In this document: positions 16,884 to 25,609 of the stretch, piece after piece | Layout: each line of letters opens with the position of its first letter | Position numbering within the stretch: the first letter of the stretch is position 1 | Assembly (NCBI GenBank): GCA_964554585.1 | Contig: CAZKPD010000001.1 | Coordinates: forward strand, 37,367-101,366 | DNA: 64,000 nt | Direction: 5' to 3' | Source: Perlabentimonas sp964554585 | GTDB lineage: Bacteria > Bacteroidota > Bacteroidia > Bacteroidales > Tenuifilaceae | The notes under the pieces: model-generated | What the model saw: only the letters and a program-made list of their open reading frames with translations | Told to the model about the DNA's origin: nothing | Database searches by the model: none | Position numbers and translations under genes: made by a program

Positions 16884-17051
16884 ATGTTGATATCTATTTT
16901 TGATCGTTTATTTCCTTTTATCAATTTCATTGATAAAACCGGAGAGGGCATCTTTCATAGTTTTGAACCTGGCCGTTTTGTACTGTCAAACGCTGTTCAA
17001 ATGGTATATTATTTGTGGAATAAGGGTTACGGATTCTTCACCCTAAAATAG
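16884..17051 (+). CDS. Small 55-residue ORF directly upstream of a lipoprotein gene
   Basis: An ATG at 16884 opens 55 codons ending in TAG at 17049-17051, seven bases before the ATG of the next gene. The predicted protein is hydrophobic and aromatic, starting MLISIFDRLFPFINFIDK and ending WNKGYGFFTLK, with no low-complexity signs of a chance frame. Neither known domain nor signal peptide is recognised; the N-terminal 18 residues could be an amphipathic membrane-associated helix. The tight spacing suggests co-expression with the lipoprotein. It fills what would otherwise be a 283-base gap. Could be a chance ORF; I think it is more likely real. Confidence 0.5.
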   Translation: MLISIFDRLFPFINFIDKTGEGIFHSFEPGRFVLSNAVQMVYYLWNKGYGFFTLK

Positions 17052-17058
17052 ACTCGCA

Positions 17059-17763
17059 ATGATATCCCTATTGAAAAGATTTAAGGCTTACACCTTTGGG
17101 TTTGGTTTTATCCTTTGTGTTACTCTTTTTAGCAGCTGTGTAAGCTATCAATATGTTACACTTAGCAGCAGTTTAGAGCAGGGAGAAAGTAAGGACTTTT
17201 ATGTTGAGAATGATAGCGTGTTGGTTTGGTTTAGCTTTGACGGGATGTATGGTCCGGTAATTATTGAGATTAACAACAAACTGTCTAAACCTGTCTATGT
17301 TAACTGGGCTAAGTCGTCGCTAATTGTCAATGGGCAGAGCCACAGATTCTCTCCCCTAAGTATTATTGATTTTATACCGCCCCAATCCTATATTACCCAA
17401 GCACCGACCTATTTAGCTTACGATCCCTTTATACTACCCGATAAGAGTTTGAGTACCAAAGTGAAAATCTCCTCATCGAATGGAGTTAAGAATGGGAGAG
17501 AATACAGGTTTCAGCCCGATAGAAGTCCCGTGTCGTTTCGCTGCTTTCTTACCCTCTCCACTGACGAATCGTTTGTTAACGAATTCTATTTCGACACCAG
17601 CTTTTGGGCAACTGATATTACCACATCCAATGCGCCTCCTACTGCATTCCAACGGCGTGGCGATCAGTTTTACTTGGCTGAGCTGTCAAAAACGGGTTAT
17701 TTCTTATCGGGTGTAAGCACAATAACGCTATTGATAATGACACTTGCCGTTGCGGCGTTCTAG
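17059..17763 (+). CDS. Hypothetical lipoprotein with a C-terminal membrane helix
   Basis: 234 residues. The N-terminus (FGFGFILCVTLFSSC) is a lipoprotein signal with the cysteine at about residue 26, so the mature protein should be lipid-anchored. The body is beta-rich and polar, and the last 20 residues form a hydrophobic helix (VSTITLLIMTLAVAAF). That combination, a lipidated N-terminus and a C-terminal membrane helix, would hold the chain at the membrane at both ends. I do not recognise a family. The small ORF at 16884-17051 precedes it by seven bases. It converges on the PHP phosphatase gene. Confidence 0.7.
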   Translation: MISLLKRFKAYTFGFGFILCVTLFSSCVSYQYVTLSSSLEQGESKDFYVENDSVLVWFSFDGMYGPVIIEINNKLSKPVYVNWAKSSLIVNGQSHRFSPLSIIDFIPPQSYITQAPTYLAYDPFILPDKSLSTKVKISSSNGVKNGREYRFQPDRSPVSFRCFLTLSTDESFVNEFYFDTSFWATDITTSNAPPTAFQRRGDQFYLAELSKTGYFLSGVSTITLLIMTLAVAAF

Positions 17764-17795
17764 TTTTGAGTACAAAATCGGTGTAGTGTTTTTTG

Positions 17796-18572
17796 TTAAA
17801 GCTCCACCATTTCCCTTTGCCTTTTGGTAAAGCGGGCAATTTTGGTAACGCCTAAGGCTTTAAGTGCCCCAATGGCTTCGTGGAAGTATTGCGAGATATT
17901 TTGTTCCACATGGGCATCAGAGCCAAGGGTAATGGGAACCTTATGATGAGCTAATCGCTCCATAAATTGGGGTGCCGGATAAAACTCGTTGCACGGTTTG
18001 GTTCGTCCGCTGGTATTAATTTCCACAGCCACATCGGACCCCTTAAAGATTTGTGCGGTTTCGTCGTACAGCTCATCCAACGGGAATGAGGGGTAGTAGG
18101 CAAACTTTTTGGCCAAATCGCAGTGGCCAATAATATCGAAAAGACCCGAGGTAGCCGATTGCTGAACCAGCTTAAAATAATCTTTGTAGAATTGATCCAC
18201 ATCAATGGCATCGAACTGTTTGGCATTGGTGTCAAAATTCCATCCATTTACAAAATGTACCGAACCAATCACATAATCGAGTGGTAGCCTATTGATCAGG
18301 TTCTCAATCTCCTGTTCTTTACCTGGGAGATAATCCATTTCAATTCCAAATTTAATGTTTACCCCTTTGGTGTTTGCGGCTTGAGTGGACTGAACCATTT
18401 CAATCATCTCATCTATTCTATTTAGGGGGAGCGCCCAAGGTACCGGAATTAGGCAGATATGATCGCTAAAACCAATCTCGTCGACACCCAAAAAGGCTGC
18501 CGATAGCAGCATTTCCTCATGGCTATGCCGACCGTCGGATAGGTACGTGTGCATGTGGTAGTCGAGAAGCAT
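17796..18572 (-). CDS. PHP-domain histidinol-phosphatase family protein
   Basis: 258 residues. The metal ligands of the PHP superfamily are in place: DYHMHTYLSDGRHS (first motif), IGFSDHI, GIEMDY, IGSVHFV, IIGHCDL and TLGSDAH. The overall order and GSVHFVNGW fit the HisK/HisJ histidinol-phosphatase group, which hydrolyses L-histidinol phosphate in histidine synthesis. No other his gene is in the window, so another phosphoester substrate is possible. Cytoplasmic. It lies 68 bases downstream of the dGTPase gene on the same strand. Confidence 0.85.
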   Translation of the reverse strand: MLLDYHMHTYLSDGRHSHEEMLLSAAFLGVDEIGFSDHICLIPVPWALPLNRIDEMIEMVQSTQAANTKGVNIKFGIEMDYLPGKEQEIENLINRLPLDYVIGSVHFVNGWNFDTNAKQFDAIDVDQFYKDYFKLVQQSATSGLFDIIGHCDLAKKFAYYPSFPLDELYDETAQIFKGSDVAVEINTSGRTKPCNEFYPAPQFMERLAHHKVPITLGSDAHVEQNISQYFHEAIGALKALGVTKIARFTKRQREMVEL

Positions 18573-18640
18573 AATTCGTTGGGGATTAGTTAAACAACAG
18601 AATTCCCATTGCTCCTTAAAGATAACAAAAAAATGAATTG

Positions 18641-19993
18641 CTAACCGGATATGCCGGGGATAGTGATGCCCTCAAAAGTTCTGTACATTTTTAGGGCATA
18701 GTCATCGGTCATGCCCGACACAAAATCGACAGAGGACATGAGACGCTGGTAGGTAGAGGCGTTAGGAAGGATATATTGATTGGGGATAAGCCTTAACACT
18801 TTTTGTGCATAATCATTGCTGCTATCGGTAAGTGCCAGGCAGATATTATCGAGCAGTGAACCGATAATCTTGTATCCGGCCAGCTCTATTTCTACCACCG
18901 TTCGGTGGTTATATATCTTTTCAACGGAGATGGCTCTAATAGTTTCAATGGCCGATTTTAGCTGAGGTGGAAATAGGCTGAAAAGGGATTGGTCTAGTTT
19001 CCCTTGCATAATGGCCTCGTAGTTTTCTTGAAACTGGGATGAGCATTCATTGGTGAACTTGCCAATAGCCACTGCTCGTAAAAAGGAGACCTTTTCATTC
19101 TCATCGGATACTTCATTAAGGGTTTGTCTAATTCGGGTAAGCCAAGGGCCATCTTCCTCCGAAGCAAAAAGTTCGAGAAGCAGGGATTCCACTTGTCGGT
19201 ACGACAGGATGTTGAGCTTATGTGCGTCCTCGATATCCATAATTTGGTAGCAGATATCGTCGGCAGCCTCCACCAAAAACACCAAGGGGTGGCGAGCAAA
19301 TGTGAGGGGAGAATCATTGGTTTTGAACAGGCCCAATGCCTTGGCAATCTGGCTATACCACTCCTTTTCGGACTGAAAAAAGCCCATCTTCTTTTTACCT
19401 GTTTTGCCCGACTCCCAGGGGTACTTTACAATTGAGGCCAAAGCCGGATAGCTGAGCCGAAAGCCGCCCTCTCGTTTGCCCTCCATCTTTTGGCTTAGTA
19501 GCCTAAGCGCATTGGCATTCCCTTCGAAGGTTATAAGATCGTCCCACTCTTTTTGCGAAAGGTTGCTTTTGTATCTTTCGGAGTTGCGGATAAAATAATC
19601 TCTGATAGCCTCTTCGCCGCTATGGCCAAAGGGCGGATTGCCCAAATCGTGTGCTAAGCAAGCGGTGGAGACTATAGTTGGTATTTGTTCCACAAGCGAA
19701 GCGTGGGCATTACTGCTTTGCTTGTTTATAAAGCCAATCACATTATTTCCCAAGCTGCGCCCTACGCTGGCAACCTCTAAGCTGTGGGTAAGCCGATTGT
19801 GCACAAAAATGCTACCCGGCAGGGGGAATACCTGTGTTTTGTTCTGTAACCTGCGGAAGGCTGAACTGAAAATTATCCTATCGTAGTCCCGCTGAAATGC
19901 GGAGCGAGAATCGATTAGCTGGTTGCTATCCTCAGCTTCACCGAAACGCTTGGGAGACAATAACCTCCCCCAATCCATTATGGTATTGGGCAT
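18641..19993 (-). CDS. dgt: Deoxyguanosinetriphosphate triphosphohydrolase (HD superfamily)
   Basis: 450 residues. The HD metal site is visible: HNRLTHSLEVASVGRSLG (first histidine), ACLAHDLGNPPFGHSGE (HD, about residue 114) and VEAADDICYQIMDIED (last aspartate). dGTPases cleave dNTPs to the deoxynucleoside and tripolyphosphate, lowering dGTP or restricting phage. The N-terminus SAFRRLQNKTQVFPLPGS is characteristic of the family. It follows the USP gene by 50 bases. A deoxynucleoside kinase (32186) and RdgB (24940) elsewhere in the window also shape the nucleotide pool, but they are not in one operon. Confidence 0.93.
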   Translation of the reverse strand: MPNTIMDWGRLLSPKRFGEAEDSNQLIDSRSAFQRDYDRIIFSSAFRRLQNKTQVFPLPGSIFVHNRLTHSLEVASVGRSLGNNVIGFINKQSSNAHASLVEQIPTIVSTACLAHDLGNPPFGHSGEEAIRDYFIRNSERYKSNLSQKEWDDLITFEGNANALRLLSQKMEGKREGGFRLSYPALASIVKYPWESGKTGKKKMGFFQSEKEWYSQIAKALGLFKTNDSPLTFARHPLVFLVEAADDICYQIMDIEDAHKLNILSYRQVESLLLELFASEEDGPWLTRIRQTLNEVSDENEKVSFLRAVAIGKFTNECSSQFQENYEAIMQGKLDQSLFSLFPPQLKSAIETIRAISVEKIYNHRTVVEIELAGYKIIGSLLDNICLALTDSSNDYAQKVLRLIPNQYILPNASTYQRLMSSVDFVSGMTDDYALKMYRTFEGITIPGISG

Positions 19994-20043
19994 TTGATGT
20001 GTGTGTTCGGTAAACCCTTAAGGCTTAAGAGTAAAATGACATT

Positions 20044-20889
20044 CTAGGTAAACCCTTGCAACCTGCGTACTCGTGGAGCAATGCACATTATGGGTATTTT
20101 AGAGGATGACTTTTTACCGCCATCCCTAACGTATGACTCATACTTGTCGGCCATAATCAGGATTAGGTCAGCCTCAATAGCATTGGCAAACTTAAAGATT
20201 TCGTCACGGAAAATATTTTGCCTTTTTGCTGTTTTAATCCCGTATACAATCTTGTTCCCATCCAGCATCTTCTTGGTAAAGTAGATGTTGTTGGCCATCT
20301 CCTTCTTTTTACCTTGGTCGGAGATATAGGGCTTAATAAGGTTGATATTACACTTATAGTACTTGGAAAGATAGATAATCCAATGCAATGTTTCCTTATA
20401 CTTCTTGTCATAATCTAGAGGAACCACTATTTCAATGTAGTGGTTGTGTGCCGGAGGTGCTTCGGCTATGATAAACGGAATGTTGTAGTTCTTAATGGCA
20501 ATCTTTTTTAGGAATGAGTAGCTATTAAGCTTCCTTTGCTCATGGCAGTATACTTTGTGCGCAACAATAAGGTCGATATTGGCCGAGATAATCAGGTCTT
20601 TAATCACTTTTACCGGATTACCCTCCAATACCATGGGGATGGGGTTGAACCTTTTGTTCTCAGAAGTAATTCTGACCGCAACCTCCTCCAGCTTATTCTT
20701 TTGCTCCTCGATATATTCAGGGGAAATGCGTTTGTTGGTTAGCGATTTCCACCATGATAGCGGGATGATGTGAAGTAAAAGAATCTCATTGTTGGCAACC
20801 TCTGCAAGCTGAAGCGCATGCTTCAATGCCGTTTCACAACCTTCGGAAAAATCCCAAGGTACCATTACCACCTTTTTTCCTGTATTCAT
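20044..20889 (-). CDS. Universal stress protein with two USP domains
   Basis: 281 residues made of two tandem USP-like halves: the first begins KKVVMVPWDFSEGCETALKHALQLA, the second IEIVVPLDYDKKYKETLHWIIYLS. The first has the typical D-x-S of the nucleotide fold (VPWDFSEG), but the C-terminal Gly-x2-Gly-x9-Gly ATP loop of the UspFG-type is weak (DLIVAHKV; DLILIMADKYE), so ATP binding is uncertain. Cytoplasmic stress-response protein of unknown detailed role. It lies upstream of dgt and downstream of the cyclase gene on the same strand (92 bases), perhaps partly co-transcribed. Confidence 0.85.
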   Translation of the reverse strand: MNTGKKVVMVPWDFSEGCETALKHALQLAEVANNEILLLHIIPLSWWKSLTNKRISPEYIEEQKNKLEEVAVRITSENKRFNPIPMVLEGNPVKVIKDLIISANIDLIVAHKVYCHEQRKLNSYSFLKKIAIKNYNIPFIIAEAPPAHNHYIEIVVPLDYDKKYKETLHWIIYLSKYYKCNINLIKPYISDQGKKKEMANNIYFTKKMLDGNKIVYGIKTAKRQNIFRDEIFKFANAIEADLILIMADKYESYVRDGGKKSSSKIPIMCIAPRVRRLQGFT

Positions 20890-20981
20890 GCTTTGCCTAG
20901 TTTGGACGATTAAATGAAAATTCTGTTAAAAGTAACAAATATTCTTGTAAACAAACCAAATGTTTTTACAAATGTCGGTTT

Positions 20982-23900
20982 TTAGTTATTATCAAGCCAC
21001 TCTTCAAGCTTTTTTAGCTGACTTTGTTTGTTTACATTTCTCAGTTCTCGTGCGGTTCTTGTAAAGTAGGAATGATTAGAAATAAACTTTTTTTGAATCA
21101 GATTCCACTCCCTTAGCGTTCCAACCTTACCGCGTTCGTGCAGCTCTTTGTACAACGTATTTGAAACGGGTAAAAAATCGGTTCGACCTAGGTAGTCGAG
21201 GTCAGCGTCGCAGATAATCTCCTCTAGTAACGTTTTGGGTTGAGGGGGTAGCTTAGTGCTCATGATGAGCTGAGCAACCTGGCTAATCTGACTATCGGAG
21301 TAGAAAAATTCGGGAAGGATTTCCTGTGCCAGCTTTACCGACATCTCTTCGTGGGTATCGTAATCGATTAAATGGCCTAAGTCGTGAAAGAGGGCAGCGG
21401 TTCTCAGCACCAGCATATCGTCATTATTCACTCCTTCTTTTCGGCCTATCAGCTCAACCTGAGTATACACATCTACAGTGTGCTTAAGGTCGTGATAGTA
21501 TAAGTTGCGTGGCAAGCCATTTTGGAGTTTCTCTAGTATATACTCCTCTAGGTCGCCTAGCCTTATAAGCTGAATGCGAACCTTAAAGGAATGGTTTGGT
21601 TCAATGGATAGCCCATCAACTGATAGGGCTGGTTTTATGCCTTTCACAAAGTACATATCGATATCGCCTCGGTTTTTGATGGGCATAGTGCCTCTGTACG
21701 TACACTTAAAGTACTCCTCTACCAACAGAAACGTATTTTCCGATATATTTATTTCACCAGCTTTGCCCGAAGATTCCATTCGGCTGGCAATATTAACCGT
21801 GGTACCCCAAATATCGTACGACAATTTGTTGCGGCCAATTACCCCTGCAATTACCTGTCCGGTATCTATTCCAATCCGTAATTCCCATACATTCTTGCTG
21901 TTAGAGAGCTGGGTGTTTAGGTCGTGCATATAGTTCATCATCTCCAAAGCGGCCAACACCACTTCAATGGGATTAGTTCGGTTTTTCTTTGGAATTCCGC
22001 CTGCGCACATGTACGCATCACCAATGGTTTTAATCTTTTCAATTCGATACTTTTCAACCACAGTGTCAAAGTGAAAAAAGAATCGATCCAGCTGGTCAAT
22101 AAGAACTTCCGGATAGGTTTGTTCGGTTATCTGCGTAAATCCTTCAATATCAGAAAAAAGGACAGTGGCCATTTTGAATTTTTGGGTGTTAACCCTTCCT
22201 TTTTCTTTGAGTTCCGATGCGGTTTCGCGCGATAGGACCCTGGTGATTACGTTGTCCGTTTTTTCCTGTTCTTTAACCAGCTCTTCGGTACGCTTATTAA
22301 TGAGCTGTTCAAGCCTAAACCGTTTTTTTGCATTCAAGTACACCCTCCATAACGAGTACGCATATATAGCGATGACAAGAAGGATAGAAACGGCAATAAT
22401 GAAAAATTTTGTCTCAAAAAAGCGGGGTGATATGGTGAATTTAAAGTGAACCGGTTCAGAGACCTGAGAGAATGCATTTTTCGTTCTTACGCTAAGGGTA
22501 TAATCTCCGGTGGATAGCTGGCCTATCTCTCGACGGTTAGTAGATGTCCATGGCAGCCAATCGCTATCCACTCCCGAGAGCTTACTGCTAAAAAGTATCT
22601 TATTTAGTCCAAAATTCCAGTGGTTCCCTGCAAGACCCGAGAAGGTAACGGTCAAGAACCGATAGGTATTCTTGGGTGTAAAGATTTCTTCGTTTTTATG
22701 CCAATGGTAAAAATACCCATCTTTTAGCACTTGATTGTTTTTGTTCGAAGAAAGTACTGCTCGATGGATTCCGGCCACAGGTTCTGCATCAACCAAAGGT
22801 TGTGAAAAGTATATCAATCCTCTGTTGGTCGATACAAAAAGGATTGAGTCGGAGGTGTAGAGGGTGTTGTAAACTATGGTACTCGACAGGAGCGGAGCCA
22901 TTGGTTTTGAAGAGACAAAACTGCTGTCAGCAGCAGAGTAATGGTATAGCCAAATGGAGTAGGTGTCAGCAAAATTTCGTGATTGTACTTTGACTACAAG
23001 GGTAGAATCCCTCATGAAAATGGGGATGATATGATTGGAAGATTGCTTAAAGAGCGAAGAACCCATTCTGTTGAGTGACAGATCAAACTGTCGAACCTCA
23101 TCCTTAGAGATTATAATAGGCGATCCAGAACCGGGAATATGTACCAATCGTTCAAGTTCGGCTGGATTTAGGTTTAAGACTTCCCAGTGATTTTGGCTCC
23201 CATCAACTTTTGTGTACCACCATGTGTCATTGTCGTGCTGCACAACAGCATAGGGTGAGTAAAAATAGATGTTAGTGTGCGTGATGTTTTGTAGGTTTTC
23301 CGGAAACGGCAGGTTAACTAGTGGAGATGTTGAGTTTGTGATAGAGAATCCTTGAAGCTCAGAGGCTGATAGGCAAAACATCCAGACATCATCGTTAATG
23401 GTAGCAAGCATTTTGTTGGTTACCGCCGATACGGTTGAAGGGATGTTAACTCTTTGTAGCTGATCGCCGTTGAGGCTATACACTTGATTATCGTTCAGAA
23501 AATACAATTTTGATCCGTATGCTACCATTCCCGTTACAGGCTTATTGATGCCGTGCACCTTGCGAAGCGTTTTGTCCTCAGATTTCATTTCGCCGAGTTC
23601 GGTGGTGAACAGCGAGCTGTTGGAACAGACAAACAATCTATCGGATGAGATTAGCAGGTTTTGCCCATTAATGCCATGCCCCTTGATATCAGCAAAAACG
23701 CCTGAGAATTGGGTGTTGGTCGAACGAAGGATGGAGGCATTGGTAAGTAGAAGAAACTCACCGTTTGGCAAAAGCGCAATATCTACAATCTGATCAATAG
23801 CCAAACCCGAGGTTTGGCCATCAATCCAATGCACGTCTCTGCTATTTTTTTCTATAAGTCCATAGCCCTCCGGTTCCGTAACGATTAGGATATAATCCTC

Positions 23901-24692
23901 TTTTGGGTATGCTTTTTTGATTCGTATGTCTGATCTATGGACTCCATTAAAGGTTAGCCGGTTTTTGATTGGGCTGTTGTTGGGCTGATAGAGATAGGGA
24001 GCCGATTGGGTAAAAAACATGGGGCTATCGCCATTTTTGGCTACCGCAACCACAGTTTCTGTCAACAAAGCTTGTGTGCCCTCAATTGCTGTTAGCCCTC
24101 TCCGATTCACATCTACATAGAACGCCCCTTCACCATCTTTTAGGTAAATAAATTCATTAGTGGTGTAGTTTAGCAGTTTGCATTCCCTGCTTGTGGAGTC
24201 CAAATGGAGCAAAGTATCATTTTGCAACCATAGGCCATTTGTTGTAGTGAAAAGGAATTGATTATCATCCACAGGTAGAAACGAAAAAATTGGCCCAGCA
24301 AGCTGAGTTGCCGTGCTGTCAATTATCCGCTTTTTGTGAATATACTCATCCTCCAGCGTATAAAGTTTCTCAACAACCTTTCTTCCAACCAAGTATAATT
24401 GCCCATGAAAATCGGAATGTAGCGTGTGGGCTTTATCGACCCTGATGGTGTCCCAGTTAGATCCGTCAAACAGGTATGTGTTCCGATCGCTGTTGATAAC
24501 CAAAAAGTTATGCCCCATCAAGGAGATGTCGGTAAAGGTTTCGTAAAAGCTATTGGGCAGGGAAACAATGGGGAACACAAGGGGTGTAGGAGGATAATCG
24601 GCATGAACATTTATGGATTGAGCAGCAAAAACAAGCGTAATCGTTTTGAAAAAAACGATAAATTGTATAAAAAATGATTTTATAAATTTCAT
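20982..24692 (-). CDS. Large membrane sensor: beta-propeller, adenylate cyclase and HD domain
   Basis: 1236 residues. A signal peptide (about 1-23) precedes a long exported beta-propeller region (to about 680) of the kind found in hybrid two-component systems, then a Y_Y_Y-like domain (about 690-750), one membrane helix (about 757-775), a coiled coil, and a class III cyclase domain (about 835-1000). Metal residues are in LFSDIEGF and IKTIGDAYMC; the transition-state Asn/Arg are in TVNIASRMES; the Lys before IKTIGD and the Asp of YDIWGTT fit ATP as substrate. A C-terminal HD domain (about 1060-1236) holds H..HD..D: YHDLKHTVDVY, ALFHDLGHLIDY and ICDADLDYLG. The cyclase and HD domains are predicted cytoplasmic, the propeller periplasmic. 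Confidence 0.87.
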   Translation of the reverse strand: MKFIKSFFIQFIVFFKTITLVFAAQSINVHADYPPTPLVFPIVSLPNSFYETFTDISLMGHNFLVINSDRNTYLFDGSNWDTIRVDKAHTLHSDFHGQLYLVGRKVVEKLYTLEDEYIHKKRIIDSTATQLAGPIFSFLPVDDNQFLFTTTNGLWLQNDTLLHLDSTSRECKLLNYTTNEFIYLKDGEGAFYVDVNRRGLTAIEGTQALLTETVVAVAKNGDSPMFFTQSAPYLYQPNNSPIKNRLTFNGVHRSDIRIKKAYPKEDYILIVTEPEGYGLIEKNSRDVHWIDGQTSGLAIDQIVDIALLPNGEFLLLTNASILRSTNTQFSGVFADIKGHGINGQNLLISSDRLFVCSNSSLFTTELGEMKSEDKTLRKVHGINKPVTGMVAYGSKLYFLNDNQVYSLNGDQLQRVNIPSTVSAVTNKMLATINDDVWMFCLSASELQGFSITNSTSPLVNLPFPENLQNITHTNIYFYSPYAVVQHDNDTWWYTKVDGSQNHWEVLNLNPAELERLVHIPGSGSPIIISKDEVRQFDLSLNRMGSSLFKQSSNHIIPIFMRDSTLVVKVQSRNFADTYSIWLYHYSAADSSFVSSKPMAPLLSSTIVYNTLYTSDSILFVSTNRGLIYFSQPLVDAEPVAGIHRAVLSSNKNNQVLKDGYFYHWHKNEEIFTPKNTYRFLTVTFSGLAGNHWNFGLNKILFSSKLSGVDSDWLPWTSTNRREIGQLSTGDYTLSVRTKNAFSQVSEPVHFKFTISPRFFETKFFIIAVSILLVIAIYAYSLWRVYLNAKKRFRLEQLINKRTEELVKEQEKTDNVITRVLSRETASELKEKGRVNTQKFKMATVLFSDIEGFTQITEQTYPEVLIDQLDRFFFHFDTVVEKYRIEKIKTIGDAYMCAGGIPKKNRTNPIEVVLAALEMMNYMHDLNTQLSNSKNVWELRIGIDTGQVIAGVIGRNKLSYDIWGTTVNIASRMESSGKAGEINISENTFLLVEEYFKCTYRGTMPIKNRGDIDMYFVKGIKPALSVDGLSIEPNHSFKVRIQLIRLGDLEEYILEKLQNGLPRNLYYHDLKHTVDVYTQVELIGRKEGVNNDDMLVLRTAALFHDLGHLIDYDTHEEMSVKLAQEILPEFFYSDSQISQVAQLIMSTKLPPQPKTLLEEIICDADLDYLGRTDFLPVSNTLYKELHERGKVGTLREWNLIQKKFISNHSYFTRTARELRNVNKQSQLKKLEEWLDNN

Positions 24693-24939
24693 ACCTTAGG
24701 GCATTTGAAATAGGTCAATTTAAGCAAAAGGCTACCTATAACATTTGGCTTAAATTTTTTTGTAAGTATAAGCATTATTCTCTGTAACGCCATTTAGGTA
24801 TCAGGGTTACATGCTTAAAAATATATAATAATTTGATAGAATCCTGAAAAAGGGATTAACCTTTTTTGCAAACCCTTAATTTTTCGTGCGAATTTGAGCA
24901 TATATCTTGGGGTAAACGTTTTGATTAAATCGGTTTTGT

Positions 24940-25524
24940 ATGGATAAAATTGTTTTTGTAACAAACAATTTGCATAAGCTGCAAGAGGCTCAGCACATTA
25001 TTGGCAGCCGTTTTTCCCTAATCTCGTTAAAGGATTTGGGTATTGATGAACAAATACCCGAAGAGCAGGATACCCTTGAGGAGAATGCCTCTCAAAAGGC
25101 ACGGTATATTTACCGAAAAAAAAACATACCCTGCTTTGCCGATGACACAGGGTTAGAGGTTGAAGCATTGAATGGTCTGCCGGGCGTTCGCTCGGCACGC
25201 TATGCAGGTGAGGGGAAAAAGGACACTGACAATGTGAAGAAGTTGCTTGAGGAACTTAGTGACAAACCCAACCGTAATGCCCAATTCCGCACCATTATGG
25301 CCCTTATAATCGATGGGGAAGAGAAGCATTTTGAAGGGGTTATTAAAGGGACCATCACCCATGAGCCCAGAGGATCTGGGGGATTTGGGTATGATCCTGT
25401 TTTTATTCCTCAAGGTTATACCAAAACATTTGCAGAGCTAGATGCTGCTACAAAAAACAGCATTAGCCACAGGGCCTTAGCGCTGAAAAAAATGGGTGCC
25501 TTCCTACAAAACCAAAAGGAATAG
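24940..25524 (+). CDS. rdgB: Non-canonical purine NTP pyrophosphatase (RdgB/HAM1)
   Basis: 194 residues. The opening VFVTNNLHKLQEA carries the T/S-x-N-x2-K motif, followed by CFADDTGLEVEALNGLPGVR, GFGYDPVFIP and ISHRALALKKM, all RdgB hallmarks. It removes dITP, dXTP and related damaged nucleotides by converting them to monophosphates. Cytoplasmic. The 247-base gap upstream, divergent from the cyclase gene, holds no ORF that I trust and no clear TAnnTTTG. PorZ and RecO follow. Confidence 0.95.
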   Translation: MDKIVFVTNNLHKLQEAQHIIGSRFSLISLKDLGIDEQIPEEQDTLEENASQKARYIYRKKNIPCFADDTGLEVEALNGLPGVRSARYAGEGKKDTDNVKKLLEELSDKPNRNAQFRTIMALIIDGEEKHFEGVIKGTITHEPRGSGGFGYDPVFIPQGYTKTFAELDAATKNSISHRALALKKMGAFLQNQKE

Positions 25525-25561
25525 TCCTCTTCCACGGATAGTTAATTCGGAGGATGTATAC

Positions 25562-25569
25562 TATTTTTG
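25562..25569 (+). promoter_or_regulatory. Bacteroidota -7 element upstream of porZ
   Basis: TATTTTTG matches TAnnTTTG and lies about 40 nt before ATG 25610, giving a leader of ordinary length. No clear -33 box. Confidence 0.4.
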
Positions 25570-25609
25570 TCGGTTAGGGGTTGTTATATTAATTCTTCAA
25601 TTTTTTTAG

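Noticed and set aside
20015..20035. CTTAAG repeats between dgt and the USP gene
   Set aside because: Two short six-base palindromes, too simple to claim regulation.
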